38,749 bases of DNA from Moniliophthora roreri (Eukaryota; Basidiomycota; Agaricomycetes; Agaricales; Marasmiaceae). The translations under genes and the position numbers were made by a program. Every line of letters starts with the position of its first letter. Position 1 is the first letter of the stretch. Shown in pieces: positions 9,935 through 20,416 of the stretch. The stretch lies in assembly GCA_001466705.2 (NCBI GenBank), contig LATX02000038.1, positions 1 through 38,749 of the forward strand, read 5' to 3'. The notes under the pieces are model-generated. The model had not been told where the DNA came from, did no database searches, and saw nothing but the letters and a program-made list of their open reading frames with translations.

Positions 9935-12823
9935 ATGGCGCCGTACGACGATTGGAACAAAGTCGAAGACGAAGAGGATGACGAGCTTCAGGATACTTCC
10001 GTGCGTCGAATACTCCAGCCTACCATAGAAAGTCATGCTAACGCGACGCAATCTTTTCAGTATATGGACACCAAGAAAGACGTTATTTTGTTCTGTATAG
10101 ATTGCTCTCCTTCAATGCAGGAACTTTACGATGATCCAATCTACGAAAATGTGCAAACATGTCATCTATTTGCTGCCTTGGACGCTGCCGTCCAAATTCA
10201 GAAGAAGAAAATCATTACGGGACCGAATGACTCTGTCGGCGTTCTCTTATTCAATACCGTGAGTTCGACCAGCGTCCATATACAGCAGGGCTCAGCGAGA
10301 GAAAAGACCAGAAAAGCGAATTCAGACACCCCTCGGGGTCAAGGATCAGAGATAAAGAAGAATACGTACCTGTTCCAACCCATTTCACCATTAGGTGCTC
10401 CAACAATACAGGGGCTGATGCAACTGTTGGATTGTGAGTCCCAAACAGTTTAGCCATCATTCTTGAGTGTTGATGGTAGGGGCAGCATCAAGAGAGAACC
10501 CCGAGGAGTTGAAAGAGACTCTGCCACCCTTGGTTGACAAGTGTGTTCCTATAGGTGATCTCTTCACCAGTTGTAACTGGGTCATACGAGATGGGTTTGT
10601 ACTCTTTCTCAAATCTGTACCAAGGTCTGAAATTTTCTCAACAGAGCTCCAAAGACAGCTTCGAAACGTGTTTTTCTGATCACAGACGAAGATGATCCTC
10701 ATGCCGGCCCTGGAAGCAAGCAATTGGCCACCTCAGCGCGGACTACTTTGGCAGTAAATCATCAGAGTTATTTCTCAAGTACATGGATCTGATAAGCCGC
10801 AGGACTTGACGCAAGCCGGTATAACTGTTGAACCCTTTTTCATCAGTACCGACGCAAAGCCTTTTGACGTTCACAAGTTCTACTCTGTAAGTTACTCCGT
10901 GTAAGCATTAATCATTGTTCTCACCGAGTTCCTGATATCAGTCCGTCCTTCAACCGAATACACTTTCAGAAGACGAGGATGATGCGGAGGACCCATCTGT
11001 ACTGCCTCAGTCTATATCAATCTCTCGCATAGAGGATTTACTGGCTCAGATGCGCTTCCACGAAGTTCCGAAGCGGGCTCAGTTTAGTATACCTCTGCAA
11101 TTGGGTAACGGCTTTACTATCGGTGTGAAGGGGTGAGTCTACTCATTCCCATCGCGATATCCTCTGACCTTAAGGACTAATAGATACGGCCTGGTCACTC
11201 AGCAGACCAAGGGAACCTACAAGTACTTCGTTGATCTGGGCGACAGGATGGAAGTAGTGTTCCTCAGAACCAGTCAAGTTGATGAGGTGAAGGCAACACG
11301 TTATCACGGAAACATTGTTAATAATGTGTCTCCCAGGATCGTGAAGCCGAAAATGACAAACAGAAGATACTGTTTGGCATGGCACTTGGTGCTCCAGCTG
11401 ATGACGATGACAATAGCGTAGCGGCGAGGCGGGTCGTAAAAGTGGGCCAACGAGTCAGTAAGCTACCGTTCTCCTCAGATATCTATGACCGAGATTCCGT
11501 AGCCGTTCTACACTTCAGAGGAAGTGCGCAGTTTCCGAACTTTGGATATGAAGCCAAGTAAGTCGAATCATTCCTCTCTTTGTTGTTCCGGTGTAACACT
11601 TTCCAGTTATCAAGTTGCTGGGATTCAACGACCGCAGCGAGTTGGCATTTGAAGATAATGTTAAGCACTCAGTATTCATATATCCCGATGAAATGGTGAT
11701 AGCGTCTCATGCGGATCGAGGTGTTCTTTATTCATCCAGTCTCTTTAGGCCTATTCTGGAAGCAAGAGGACCTTTAGCGCATTGCTCAAGTCGATGGTGA
11801 AGAAGAATAAGATAGGACTGGTGCTCGCACTCATCCGACGAAATGCTTCACCAACATTCTACGCCATGTTACCTCAGGTTTACCATTCCCCAGAGCTTTC
11901 AATCGAATACATACTTACTTCATTCTCAGGAGGAGCGGCTTGAGGAAGCTGGCTGGGCTGAGCCAGCCGGCTTTCATTTAATTCCTCTGCCCTTTGCTGA
12001 CGATATACGTGAGGCGCCTCTGGACAAGGGACATATTGGTGAGAACGTCGTCTCTTTCTTTTCGAACCTTATCTAATACTCCACTTTCCAAGCTCCGGAG
12101 GACCTGGTAGAGGAAGCAAGGGCCTGGATGGACAAGCTCACATTGAAAAACGGTTCCTATCCACCTGATTCGTATCCCAATCCAGGTGAACAGCCTTTGA
12201 GTAAGAATTGATAACGTGCTTACGTTTTCCTGTCAGCACTTGCATTCCACAACGCCCAACTTCAAGCAAGTGCTTTCAATGAACAATATGATCCGGATTC
12301 GTTCGAGGACTTGACCTTACCCAAGTACGAGATGATTCACAAGGTCTGTCTTGCGACCTTTGAATGAACCTTATCTCACATTACTCCAGCGAGCGGGTAA
12401 ACTGATGAAGTCGTGGAAAGTGGCCCTTGCCAACGACGAAAGTTCTACCATAATTGTTCCTGTGGCCACCGGCTCCAAACGCAAAGCTGTCAGTTCATCA
12501 ATTTTGCGTAAATGTCGTTATTATGTCTGACACACAACCAGGATACAACAGTGGACGAGGCGGAGATACGGAGCAAACATGATTCTGGGCAGCTGTCCAA
12601 GGTATGTGATTTTTAGACGCGCACTGCCCCTACTCACATTCATTTTCTTGGCAGCTTCGCGTCGATCAGCTGAAGGTATGTCGTCTGATTGCATTGAAGA
12701 CAGAATTAATGAATTTATTGGAACCCATAGGATTTCCTGAGAAGCAAGGGGGCGTCCACTTCCGGTGTGAAGGCTACACTGGTCGAGCGTGTTGCAGAAT
12801 ATCTCGACGCTCATCAAGGATAG
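9935..12823 (+). CDS. KU70: Ku70 subunit of the Ku DNA end-binding complex
   Basis: Nuclear DNA end-binding protein that forms a ring with Ku80 in non-homologous end joining and telomere maintenance. Eighteen exons join in frame to about 674 aa: 9935-10258, 10307-10433, 10480-10594, 10645-10753, 10803-10886, 10942-11132, 11184-11286, 11337-11453, 11503-11557, 11607-11695, 11749-11877, 11930-12038, 12093-12185, 12237-12343, 12390-12488, 12542-12601, 12655-12675, 12731-12823. The N-terminal vWA-like domain shows KDVILFCIDCSPSMQELY and KRVFLITDEDDPHAG. The Ku core shows PLQLGNGFTIGVKGYGLV and YKYFVDLGDRMEVVFL. The C-terminal SAP domain is LRVDQLKDFLRSKGA onward. The least certain junction is exon 8/9 (donor at 11454), chosen because it restores FYTSEEVRSFRTL. 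Intron 1 (48 nt) is in frame and stop-free, so its removal is inferred from family alignment. Confidence 0.95.
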
Positions 12824-14227
12824 TTTATACTCGATGGTATTTCCGGCATGATATACGCTGCCATTTCAGGTCATCTGGTCAAATGCAACGTGTTCCTAAT
12901 CGCGGTTACTGACAATAAGCGAGCGAAGGAATAACCCTACCCACATATATTTACTCTTAAGTCGAATTTCCCAGAACTTCTGATGAATTTTGTCGAGAAC
13001 TTCCTTACCATCGCTATGTACTTACGACGCTTCGGATTGCATGATTTACCGCGGGAACCCAGTACGACAGGTCTACAGCTTCCGTCCACCTACCAATATC
13101 TCCATACACACCCGGCACGCCCAGCCGTTGAGTTGCTGGATTGTCCTAGCATGCAATGCTGAAGTGTCCATGCAGTTTCAAACGATATATTTGCATCAGG
13201 CAGTAATACAATAACCCGGCGCTCCGCAGATCTCAGGGTTGACAAGGTCTTGGAGACGCCAAATAAAGTATTGAGTGATGAAAACACCAATTGTACTATG
13301 ACGAAAGGGCGGTTTCGTCAGGAATGCAGGGACGGCCCTCAATGACGGTACCAACCATGATACTGATATCATGTTGACTGGACGAAGAACATTTTGCGGG
13401 AGACGCGAGGATCAGATATGGTGATCAATTGCGAAAAACCCATTTCAAAATTCAGGGTGCCAGCCCGCAAGGGAAAGATGTTTGTCTTCCTGGTCAATTT
13501 GGATTCATGGCTACCACGGCACGCGAGAGTTTGTGTCGCGGAGTTTGAGTCTGGGTCACTGAACATCATAGCCAAGAAGTGGAGATTGCGGTAGCCAATA
13601 CTCGACCCCGCAGTCCTCGGGTCATAGTGGATAAAGATGGAAGGTTCGAAGTGGGTCATAGCGAGCCACAGGAATTTCTCTGCAGAAAATAGGAGGGACG
13701 TCAAGATGACACAATTTGATGATATGTATTCAGCTTCTTGCCCTGCAAGCCGGGTTGGACGTCGTAGCCGCGATTACGGTCGGAAACGTCTAAAGGCCCT
13801 TGGGAACTCCGGTACGACCGTGGCTTCTCAGTGTGTACTACCATTGAGTACCTGACCCTGAAGGATTTAGTACTTATTTCGTCACACAGGCACTGAATCC
13901 AAACGCTTTAGCTCCTAGCTGCCAGCAACCCTCGATGTCACGAAGACCACTAGATTCGAATCCAGTTGAATTTTGAAGGAATCGCTGGACAGTGTAGACC
14001 GTTCTGGTAAGCAGATCACTGGAAAGACGTTGAGACTTCGGAATACAGGTGCAGATTTTGCAGATTCCTGAAGACTGTCGTTCCTGCAACGTGATGGTAT
14101 GTACGAGGGGTTGGTTCGGGCGCTCAAGCGCTCATTACCCAGAATAATAAGCGCTGGCTGACGTTTCTATGGCGTGACTCTGACACTGACTACGCTGATT
14201 CAGAATCTTATCCGATAACCTCCAACC
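12824..14227. other. Spacer between KU70 and GRX4 with unassigned minus-strand open frames
   Basis: No gene is assigned with confidence. The minus strand has several open segments (13704-13369, 14089-13874 and a spliceable piece near 13860-13720) whose amino-acid make-up looks coding. I could not join them into one frame or match a family. A diverged or decayed minus-strand gene is possible. The KU70 3' UTR and GRX4 promoter must also lie here. Confidence 0.35.
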
Positions 14228-15123
14228 ATGTCTACCAACTACCACGACGTTACTTCTCCTTCGCATTTCCAGAAACTGTTATCTGAAGATCTGAACAGAG
14301 TTTCTGTGCTAAACTTCTGGGCGGAATGGGCGGAGCCTTGCAAACAAATGAATGTTGTAGCTGCTGAGCTCGCGAAAAAATACTCCAGTGTGCTTTTTCT
14401 GCAGGTGCGTTTATGGATCTCTTCGTTTTATTTGCTTCGGACTCTGACAAAACCTTCACTTGAGACAGATTGAAGCGGAATCCCAGGATGATATCTCGGA
14501 GTCTTTCGACATTCAAGCCGTACCAACATTCATCATTCTTCGAGTACGTAGTACGATGGCTTTTTTGAAAAGGGCGAGAATTCATGTGTATATCGTGCTT
14601 AGGGACACACGTTACTTCAACGGATATCAGGCGCAGATGCTCCAGCATTGACATCCGCTGTTGCGAAATTTGCCGCCACGCCCGCCGCGAACCCACAATC
14701 TCATACGAACCAAACACCATCTAAAGCCTCACTCGCAAATGTTCTCAATGAACCTGAAGAGTCTGAAGAAGAACTGAACGAGCGGATGCAAAAAATCATG
14801 AACCAAAGCAAGGTTGTTCTCTTCATGAAGGGTAATCCTAATAGTCCGCGGTGCGGGTTCTCAAGGAAGATCGCGGGTCTATTGAAGGATAGGAACATTG
14901 AGTTTGCACATTTTGACATTCTGGAGGATGAAAAGGTCCGCCAGGGTACGTGATCAAAAACTTGTGCTTCGGTTGAGACTAAAAGTCTCTTTTGTCAGGC
15001 CTCAAGGTCTTGAACAATTGGCCAACGTTCCCTCAGCTGATAATCAAGGGAGAATTTGTTGGGGGACTTGACATTGTACAGGAGATGGCAGAAAATGGGG
15101 AGCTTGACGAGGTGCTTGCGTGA
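14228..15123 (+). CDS. GRX4: Monothiol glutaredoxin, Grx3/Grx4 type (thioredoxin-like plus CGFS domain)
   Basis: Cytosolic/nuclear Fe-S cluster-binding glutaredoxin; the yeast counterparts Grx3/Grx4 deliver iron signals and regulate iron-responsive transcription factors. Four exons (14228-14404, 14469-14543, 14603-14945, 14999-15123) give 239 aa. Residues 1 to about 100 are a thioredoxin-like domain with [12 protein letters not shown], where only one cysteine (Cys38) remains of the CxxC pair. A linker rich in Ala/Thr/Glu follows. The C-terminal domain has [20 protein letters not shown] with the CGFS cluster-binding motif at 168-171, then NNWPTFPQL and [13 protein letters not shown], the glutathione-binding parts. 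Length and two-domain order match the family. Confidence 0.96.
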
Positions 15124-15295
15124 TTCTGTCGTCACAAGGCGTATAGTGTATGACCATTTCAAGTGTATGTACAATTACCCACGATATGCACTTAGAGCAA
15201 TTCACTGCGGAGAGAGAATTTCTACCAAAGTTTGAAATGTTACAGCTACTTAGCATGACGATGAGCCATTTCCATTGACTTCCCGTTTACCTTGT

Positions 15296-15390
15296 GGAGC
15301 CGGAGGGGGCATGTAGCCTCTCTCAGCCTCATTCAAGTTCCCCCGTGAGCCAATCATCTCACGTACAGAGATTCTCCATATCCATCATGG
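15296..15390 (-). pseudogene. Relic of a fourth PPxY-tailed receptor copy
   Basis: In the 476 bp between the convergent GRX4 and receptor copy A, the minus strand resembles the last exon of copies A-C (compare 18211-18295). It still reads RGYMPPPAP where intact copies read RGYMPPPAY, but the flanking coiled-coil part has stops and small indels. No membrane segment or ectodomain is seen with it. The rest of 15124-15599 holds the GRX4 and copy A 3' flanks and nothing else recognised. Confidence 0.6.
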
Positions 15391-15599
15391 CGGCCGCAGT
15401 CTGCGATGCACCGATGGCTGTGGTGAGTTCTCACACGCACGATCGGTGCTGGGGTATCCCCGATAGACTGATTCTATAAAGACCCGTTCGGATGAAAGGA
15501 CAGTGCTGACATAGGAAATCCAGAAACATTCCCAACATCGAGTTTGCTTCAAGTTCCTTACTCTAGCTGACAGTCTACGCGAGTGTTATGAAGTATCCC

Positions 15600-17269
15600 T
15601 TAGTGGGAGTCATGACGAGGAGCCATCCGCCTCGACGGACCACTCGCCTCGGTGTTGTAATCTGGAGGGGGCAGATAGCCTCTCATCAGCCTCTCATTCT
15701 CTCTCGTGAGATGGTCAATTCTTGTACAGAGCACCTCCACGTCTACATTGCCACCATATCCATTTGTCTGCGCCTCCTCGACCTGTGACATGAGGGATGT
15801 CATCCTTTCTGACCCTTGCTGAGACTCGGCCTGATGTATAGGATGAGAAGTGCTAGCTGATGGCGAGGAGTATTTCGGCACCTTGAGATCGCAACCTCGC
15901 TCAACGATGGCTCCATCAGCAGGCATAGTCACAAACGGTTCAGCAGCCAATGCTAAGACAAGAATAAGTAGGTCTTCTTCTTGAGATACGATACCAAAGC
16001 TAACCGTGTACCTCCTTGGTTTTCCTGCGCCTTACTGCAAAGAGAAACAAGAAGAGTATCACGAGAAGTACAATGACTCCTCCTACAACCCCTCCGATGA
16101 TCGCACCAATATGCTGCCTTCTACTTCCTGTCTGTCCAGTTGTACTCGAAACCGGTTCTGATACGTTCGTGGTTGTGGGAGACTTGGGCTGAGCCACACT
16201 TGATCCAAAGTTGGGTTTTTCGCTCAGTCGAGTGAAAGATGGCGTGTATGTAAGGAAGTCGATGATGAAGTTCTGTTCCCCAATTATGTCTGTAACATTG
16301 ACGAGAAGACTATGTTTCCCAGGAGCGAGTGTGGGGCTCTTATAGAAGAGGCAATTAGGTTGTACTAGCATGTTGCCGAGATTGGAGGTCTCAACAGGGT
16401 CGGGAGACACCGTTGATATTGAGGATGTGCCATCAAGGGTGAAGGTGACACTGAACGACCCGGCAGATGCCAGAGGCAAGAATCCATGAACGGAGACGGA
16501 TGTTCCTGAAATATGCAAGTTAGTTCTGCATGCACTAGAAAATAGTACGTCCATACCAGCAAATTGAAAAACAAACGAGTCCCCGGTATTGTTGCTTGCG
16601 TGTGTTGTATCTCGCAGCGATCGGATGTCCGGCGTCCCATCCCCCGGATGGAATTGTTGCCCAATTTGCTTTTTCCACATTCCATGGTACACGATCTCTG
16701 GGTCACTGTCATCTACTACAGCAAGGGTAGTGCCTTCGAGGGGTGTCTGATCACCAGGTGTTATGATTGCGTAGTCCACGTCGATTAGATCGAGATTGTA
16801 TAATGTGATGTTGTGAGGTCCGTCAACGAGGATGGGGAGGTGTACCACTTGCGTATACACTGCAAAACCCGGGTATGTGCCGGATGATACTTGAGAGTCG
16901 ATATTAATAGAAAAAGTCGGAGAAGCATTGTTTCCAGGAGTATTTCCAAAGAATGCAATGGAGGTCCTTGTAGACATTGTGAAAGGAACGCCATGAGGAG
17001 GGTTCAAGTATAGAGAAGACGAGTCGTGCCATACCCTGAAAAGAATGATTAAGAGATGCAAACCTCGCCTCAGACCTCGAGGTTTTGGCCGCAAACATTG
17101 AGGTGTCTCCATACCATCGTTGAAGGCCAGCGACTTCCGAAATTGAAGGCTCATTGAACTTCATACTCCCTTCGTCCACGAAATCATCAACTCTGACGTG
17201 GAGGTGAAGGCCATATTGAAGAACAGGTGATGAACTTGTCGTTCGAGTTGAGTTGCCTATACACTCCAT
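15600..17269 (-). CDS. Receptor-like membrane protein, tandem copy A (probable one-base frameshift)
   Basis: Leftmost and most diverged of three paralogues. Exons by homology: 17269-17035, 16966-16557, 16505-16005, 15952-15600; about 500 codons if in frame. The ectodomain has two similar beta-rich repeats (FNEPS..WYGDTSM..IAFFGN, then DSDPEIVYHGMW..GDSFVFQFAG..FYKSPTLAPGKHSLLVNV). A membrane helix follows (HIGAIIGGVVGGVIVLLVIL), then RRRK, a coiled coil (RIDHLTRENERLMRGY) and PPDY near the end. At the start of exon 2 the sequence is one base shorter than in copies B and C, so canonical splicing puts exon 1 and exon 2 out of frame. The exon 3 donor is GTTAGC. No N-terminal signal peptide is visible. 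The ligand is unknown; this could be a pseudogene or use an alternative splice. Confidence 0.65.
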
Positions 17270-18169
17270 GAGTTTCCTTTATAGAGGCTACATAGATCAT
17301 GATAGAACGGAATCTCAAAGTGACGTGGTAACTCACATCAGCTCCTAGGGCAAGAAAGCCATAACAAGATTTCTCTATAGAAACAGTATGAAACTTCGCA
17401 GTTAACAAGACTGATGAACGAAGAGCCACTAAATCTTTGACAACACCTTGACAACGCTGGTTCGGAGCATTACTACGAGGCCGGGAGGAACGACCACTGG
17501 TACAAAAATGGTGTTGGGAGTACTCAGTACTCAGCCCACAGATGATGCGATCTATCAACACTTGCAGTGTATCCCATCGCCGTTTCCTAGTTTTGAGAGG
17601 TCCCTTAATATCGCTCGGATATATAATCCCAAAAGATGGCCAGAATGAGGTGTTAAGTTGTTCGGGCCAGGCTAGGCTCCGATCCTGTAACCTACGCCAA
17701 AAACTTGCCTCCAAAAGTGCGTCGGAAACACCTCACATCACGGTCCCGGAACCTATTATTGAAGGGCTTTGTCTGACCAGACCTGGCAAATATTAGAGGG
17801 TCCAGAGTCGAGATTCAATGTTCTATGGTTGAACATTGAACGTTGACTGATGACAAGAAGCGCCTAGTCCGCAATGGCAGCGGTGTGAATTCGAACATGA
17901 CACGACTTGCAGTTGCAATATTCCGATATCCTCCAGCATGAGTGAAAGAGTTCCAATCTTTTCGTAGATGTGGTGTTGCATGGTGATGAGCAAAGCAAAG
18001 GAGCAATTTTGACAGAACAGCGATAAAGTCCGAACTCTCACGGTACGTCGAATCCGCGACTAGGTACAACCTTACAAAACGAGTATGTATCATACAGGGC
18101 TGTACTTCAGGGACTATAATGACGAGGTTACAACAAAGAAAGCCTAGATATTATGCATTGATATGATTG
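17270..18169. repeat. Spacer between copies A and B with duplicated block
   Basis: Promoter side of copy A and 3' side of copy B. The part from about 17870 to 18169 matches the block at about 20095-20416 with many shared runs (for example GATGAGCAAAGCAAAGG and CTCACGGTACGTCGAATCC). The duplication unit therefore includes spacer DNA as well as the gene. No coding gene is seen. Confidence 0.65.
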
Positions 18170-19793
18170 CTACTGCTTACTAGCACGATGATGAACAGTC
18201 CTTTCACCTGCCTCGTAAGCCGGAGGAGGCATGTAGCCTCTCATCAATCTCTCGTTCTCCTTTGTGAGCTGATCTATTTCTGTATAGAGCATCTCCAAGT
18301 CCACATTGGTATGTCTATTCGTCTGCGCCTCCTTGATTTGCGACGTAAGCAACGAAATTTGATCTAATCGTCTTTGAATTTCGGTCTGCCGCATTGGATT
18401 GCCTGCTGCTGAGGAGCTTGCGATATTCAGTGGTGACGAGGGAGGTTTCACTTTGGGATCACGAGCTCGTATATACATCAAATAGTTGCCCCGGATCTGA
18501 GTAGTGGCTACATCAACGGCAGACATGGCGGTAAACGGTTCGCTGGCGAGGGCTTGACTCACGGAGGAGTCAGTGTTGCATCTTCAAGAATTATGATACT
18601 AAAACTATACCTCTCTCCTTGGCTTTATGACGTCTCCTTACGAACAAAAGTAGAGATAAGATCGCAAGAAGGACGATAATTCCTCCCACAACCCCACCGA
18701 CTATCGCACCAACATGCTGCCTCGGCTCTTTACTTCCCGTCTGTCCAGTCGGTTCTGATAGTGGTATTGTGGTGGAGGGGGTAGACCCAGACTGATTACC
18801 ACTTGATGCAAAGTTAGGCTTTTGGCTCAATCGAGTGAAGGATGGTGTGTATGTGAGGTGGTCGATGATAAAGCTTTGTTCGCCAACAACTCCCGTGACG
18901 TTCACAATCAGGCTATGATTCCCAGGTGTGAGCGTCGGACTCTTGTAGAAGAGGTAGTTCGGTTGTAAAAGCATGTCGACTTTGGAATTGGGATCAGGAA
19001 ACACTGATGATACTGAGGATGAGCCATCGAGTGTGAAGGTGACACCAAACGAGCCGACCACTTTCAGAGGTAAGAGGCCATGAACGGAAATGGATGTACC
19101 TGGAATTTCGAAGATTAGTATCGCATGTGTATAGAGGTAACGTATTCATACCAGCAAACTGGAATACAAATGAGTCTCCAGAACTTGTGCTCGTGTGAGT
19201 TGTGTTTCGCAAGGGCCGGACACTTATCTCAGTACCCTGGTCGAATCTCTGTCCATTTTGTGTCTTCCATTGGCCGTAATACACAATCTCAGGGTCACTG
19301 TCATCTACAGTGAGAGTAGTGCCTTCGAGAGGTGTCTGATCACCGGGCGTTATGATTGCGTAGTCCACGTCAATTTGATCGAGATTGGATAGTGTGATTT
19401 TGTGGGGTTCGTCGGTAAGGATGGGTGAAGTGTACCACTGTGTATCCGCCCTTAGTTCTGGGTAGGTAGCAGAGGAAGTTTGCGAGTCGATGTTGATCGA
19501 AAAAGTCGGAGAGTTATCCTGTGCGGGACTGTTTCCAAAGAACGCTATGGAGATTCCTAGGAAGCCTATGAGAAAAAAGTATACATAGACGACGAGCCAT
19601 ACGCACCTTGAAATGAAAGGCTAAAGGACGCAAATGTCTCGTTCACCAAGAACGTGCCACTTGACCACATTGAAGTTCCTCCATACCATCGCGGAGTGCT
19701 CGAAACTCGCCAAAGTGAAGGTTCGTTAAAGGTCATGTTCTTATCGTCCACGATAATCATCACATCTGGCTTAGAGGGTGTGCCGGAGGCCAT
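18170..19793 (-). CDS. Receptor-like single-pass membrane protein with PPxY tail, tandem copy B
   Basis: Four exons (19793-19607, 19556-19152, 19099-18611, 18552-18170) give 487 aa in frame. The ectodomain has two repeats with the same layout: an acidic start, an aromatic YGG/YYG block, an F.FQG or F.FAG.S strand pair, and an SP.L....H.I/L strand. N-glycosylation sequons (NMT, NET, NHS, NVT) lie in it. A Gly-rich helix (VGAIVGGVVGGIIVLLAILS, about 328-350) is followed by RRRHKAKER, a typical cytoplasmic anchor. The tail has a coiled coil (LDQISLLTSQIKEAQ..LTKENERLMRG) and PPAY at about 470-473, a match to the PY motif bound by WW domains of Nedd4/Rsp5 ligases. There is no N-terminal signal peptide, so the helix probably acts as signal anchor. 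I do not recognise a named Pfam family; sensing or adhesion is an inference. Confidence 0.85.
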
Positions 19794-20416
19794 GGTGGAG
19801 AATGAGCTGCTGCCAATCCGCTCTGTGCAGAAACGTCTGGGCTAGAAATTCATCGACCTAAGTTGCCTATAAACAGGCAGTGAAGATCCTATCAAATCGA
19901 TTCTAATAGCACTGAAACTTCGATCAACTCAGTTCGTTTTCTCATGGAACGACATATTCAACTCAGCCAAGTGATACCAATTCAAATAGCATGAGATGCA
20001 GAAGCAGAAAAAGTCGCCGATAAGAAGCTCACTGATATCAGGTCGGGCATGACAAATATCAGAGGGTCCAAAGTCGAGACGACATTAGGATATAGTCCGC
20101 AATCGCAGTGGTGTGAATTCAAACACGACACAACTCGCAGTCCCGATAATCCAATATCCTCCGGCACGAGTGAAGGAGTTGAAGTTCCGATCTCCTCGTA
20201 GAAGCAAAGTCGATGTGGTGTTGCGTGGTGATGAGCAAAGCAAAGGGGAAATTTTGATAGGAACAGCGATGAAGCCCGAACTCTCACGGTACGTCGAATC
20301 CATGACTGGGTACGATTTTACAGAGCGAATATATATTATATACGTGGTTGTACTTCAGAGATTATAATGGCGAGTTACAGCGAAGAAACTCTGAATACGG
20401 TGCATTGATACAGTTG
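19794..20416. repeat. Spacer between copies B and C
   Basis: Copy B promoter and copy C 3' flank. The segment from about 20095 to 20416 is the second copy of the block at 17870-18169. Another short block at about 19988-20035 (GAAAAAGTCGCCGAT and neighbours) recurs upstream of copy C near 22335-22385. No gene is seen. Confidence 0.6.

Noticed and set aside
10251..10723. Minus-strand frames opposite KU70 exons
   Set aside because: KU70 exons explain the sequence with domain-level support; the antisense frames are short and featureless.
13369..13704. 111-codon minus-strand frame between KU70 and GRX4
   Set aside because: Composition looks coding, but it could not be joined to neighbouring open segments or matched to a family.
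16000..17154. 384-codon minus-strand open frame read as one uninterrupted gene start for receptor copy A
   Set aside because: Its first about 60 codons run through intron 1 and exon 1 in the wrong frame; homology with copies B and C begins only at IAFFGN.
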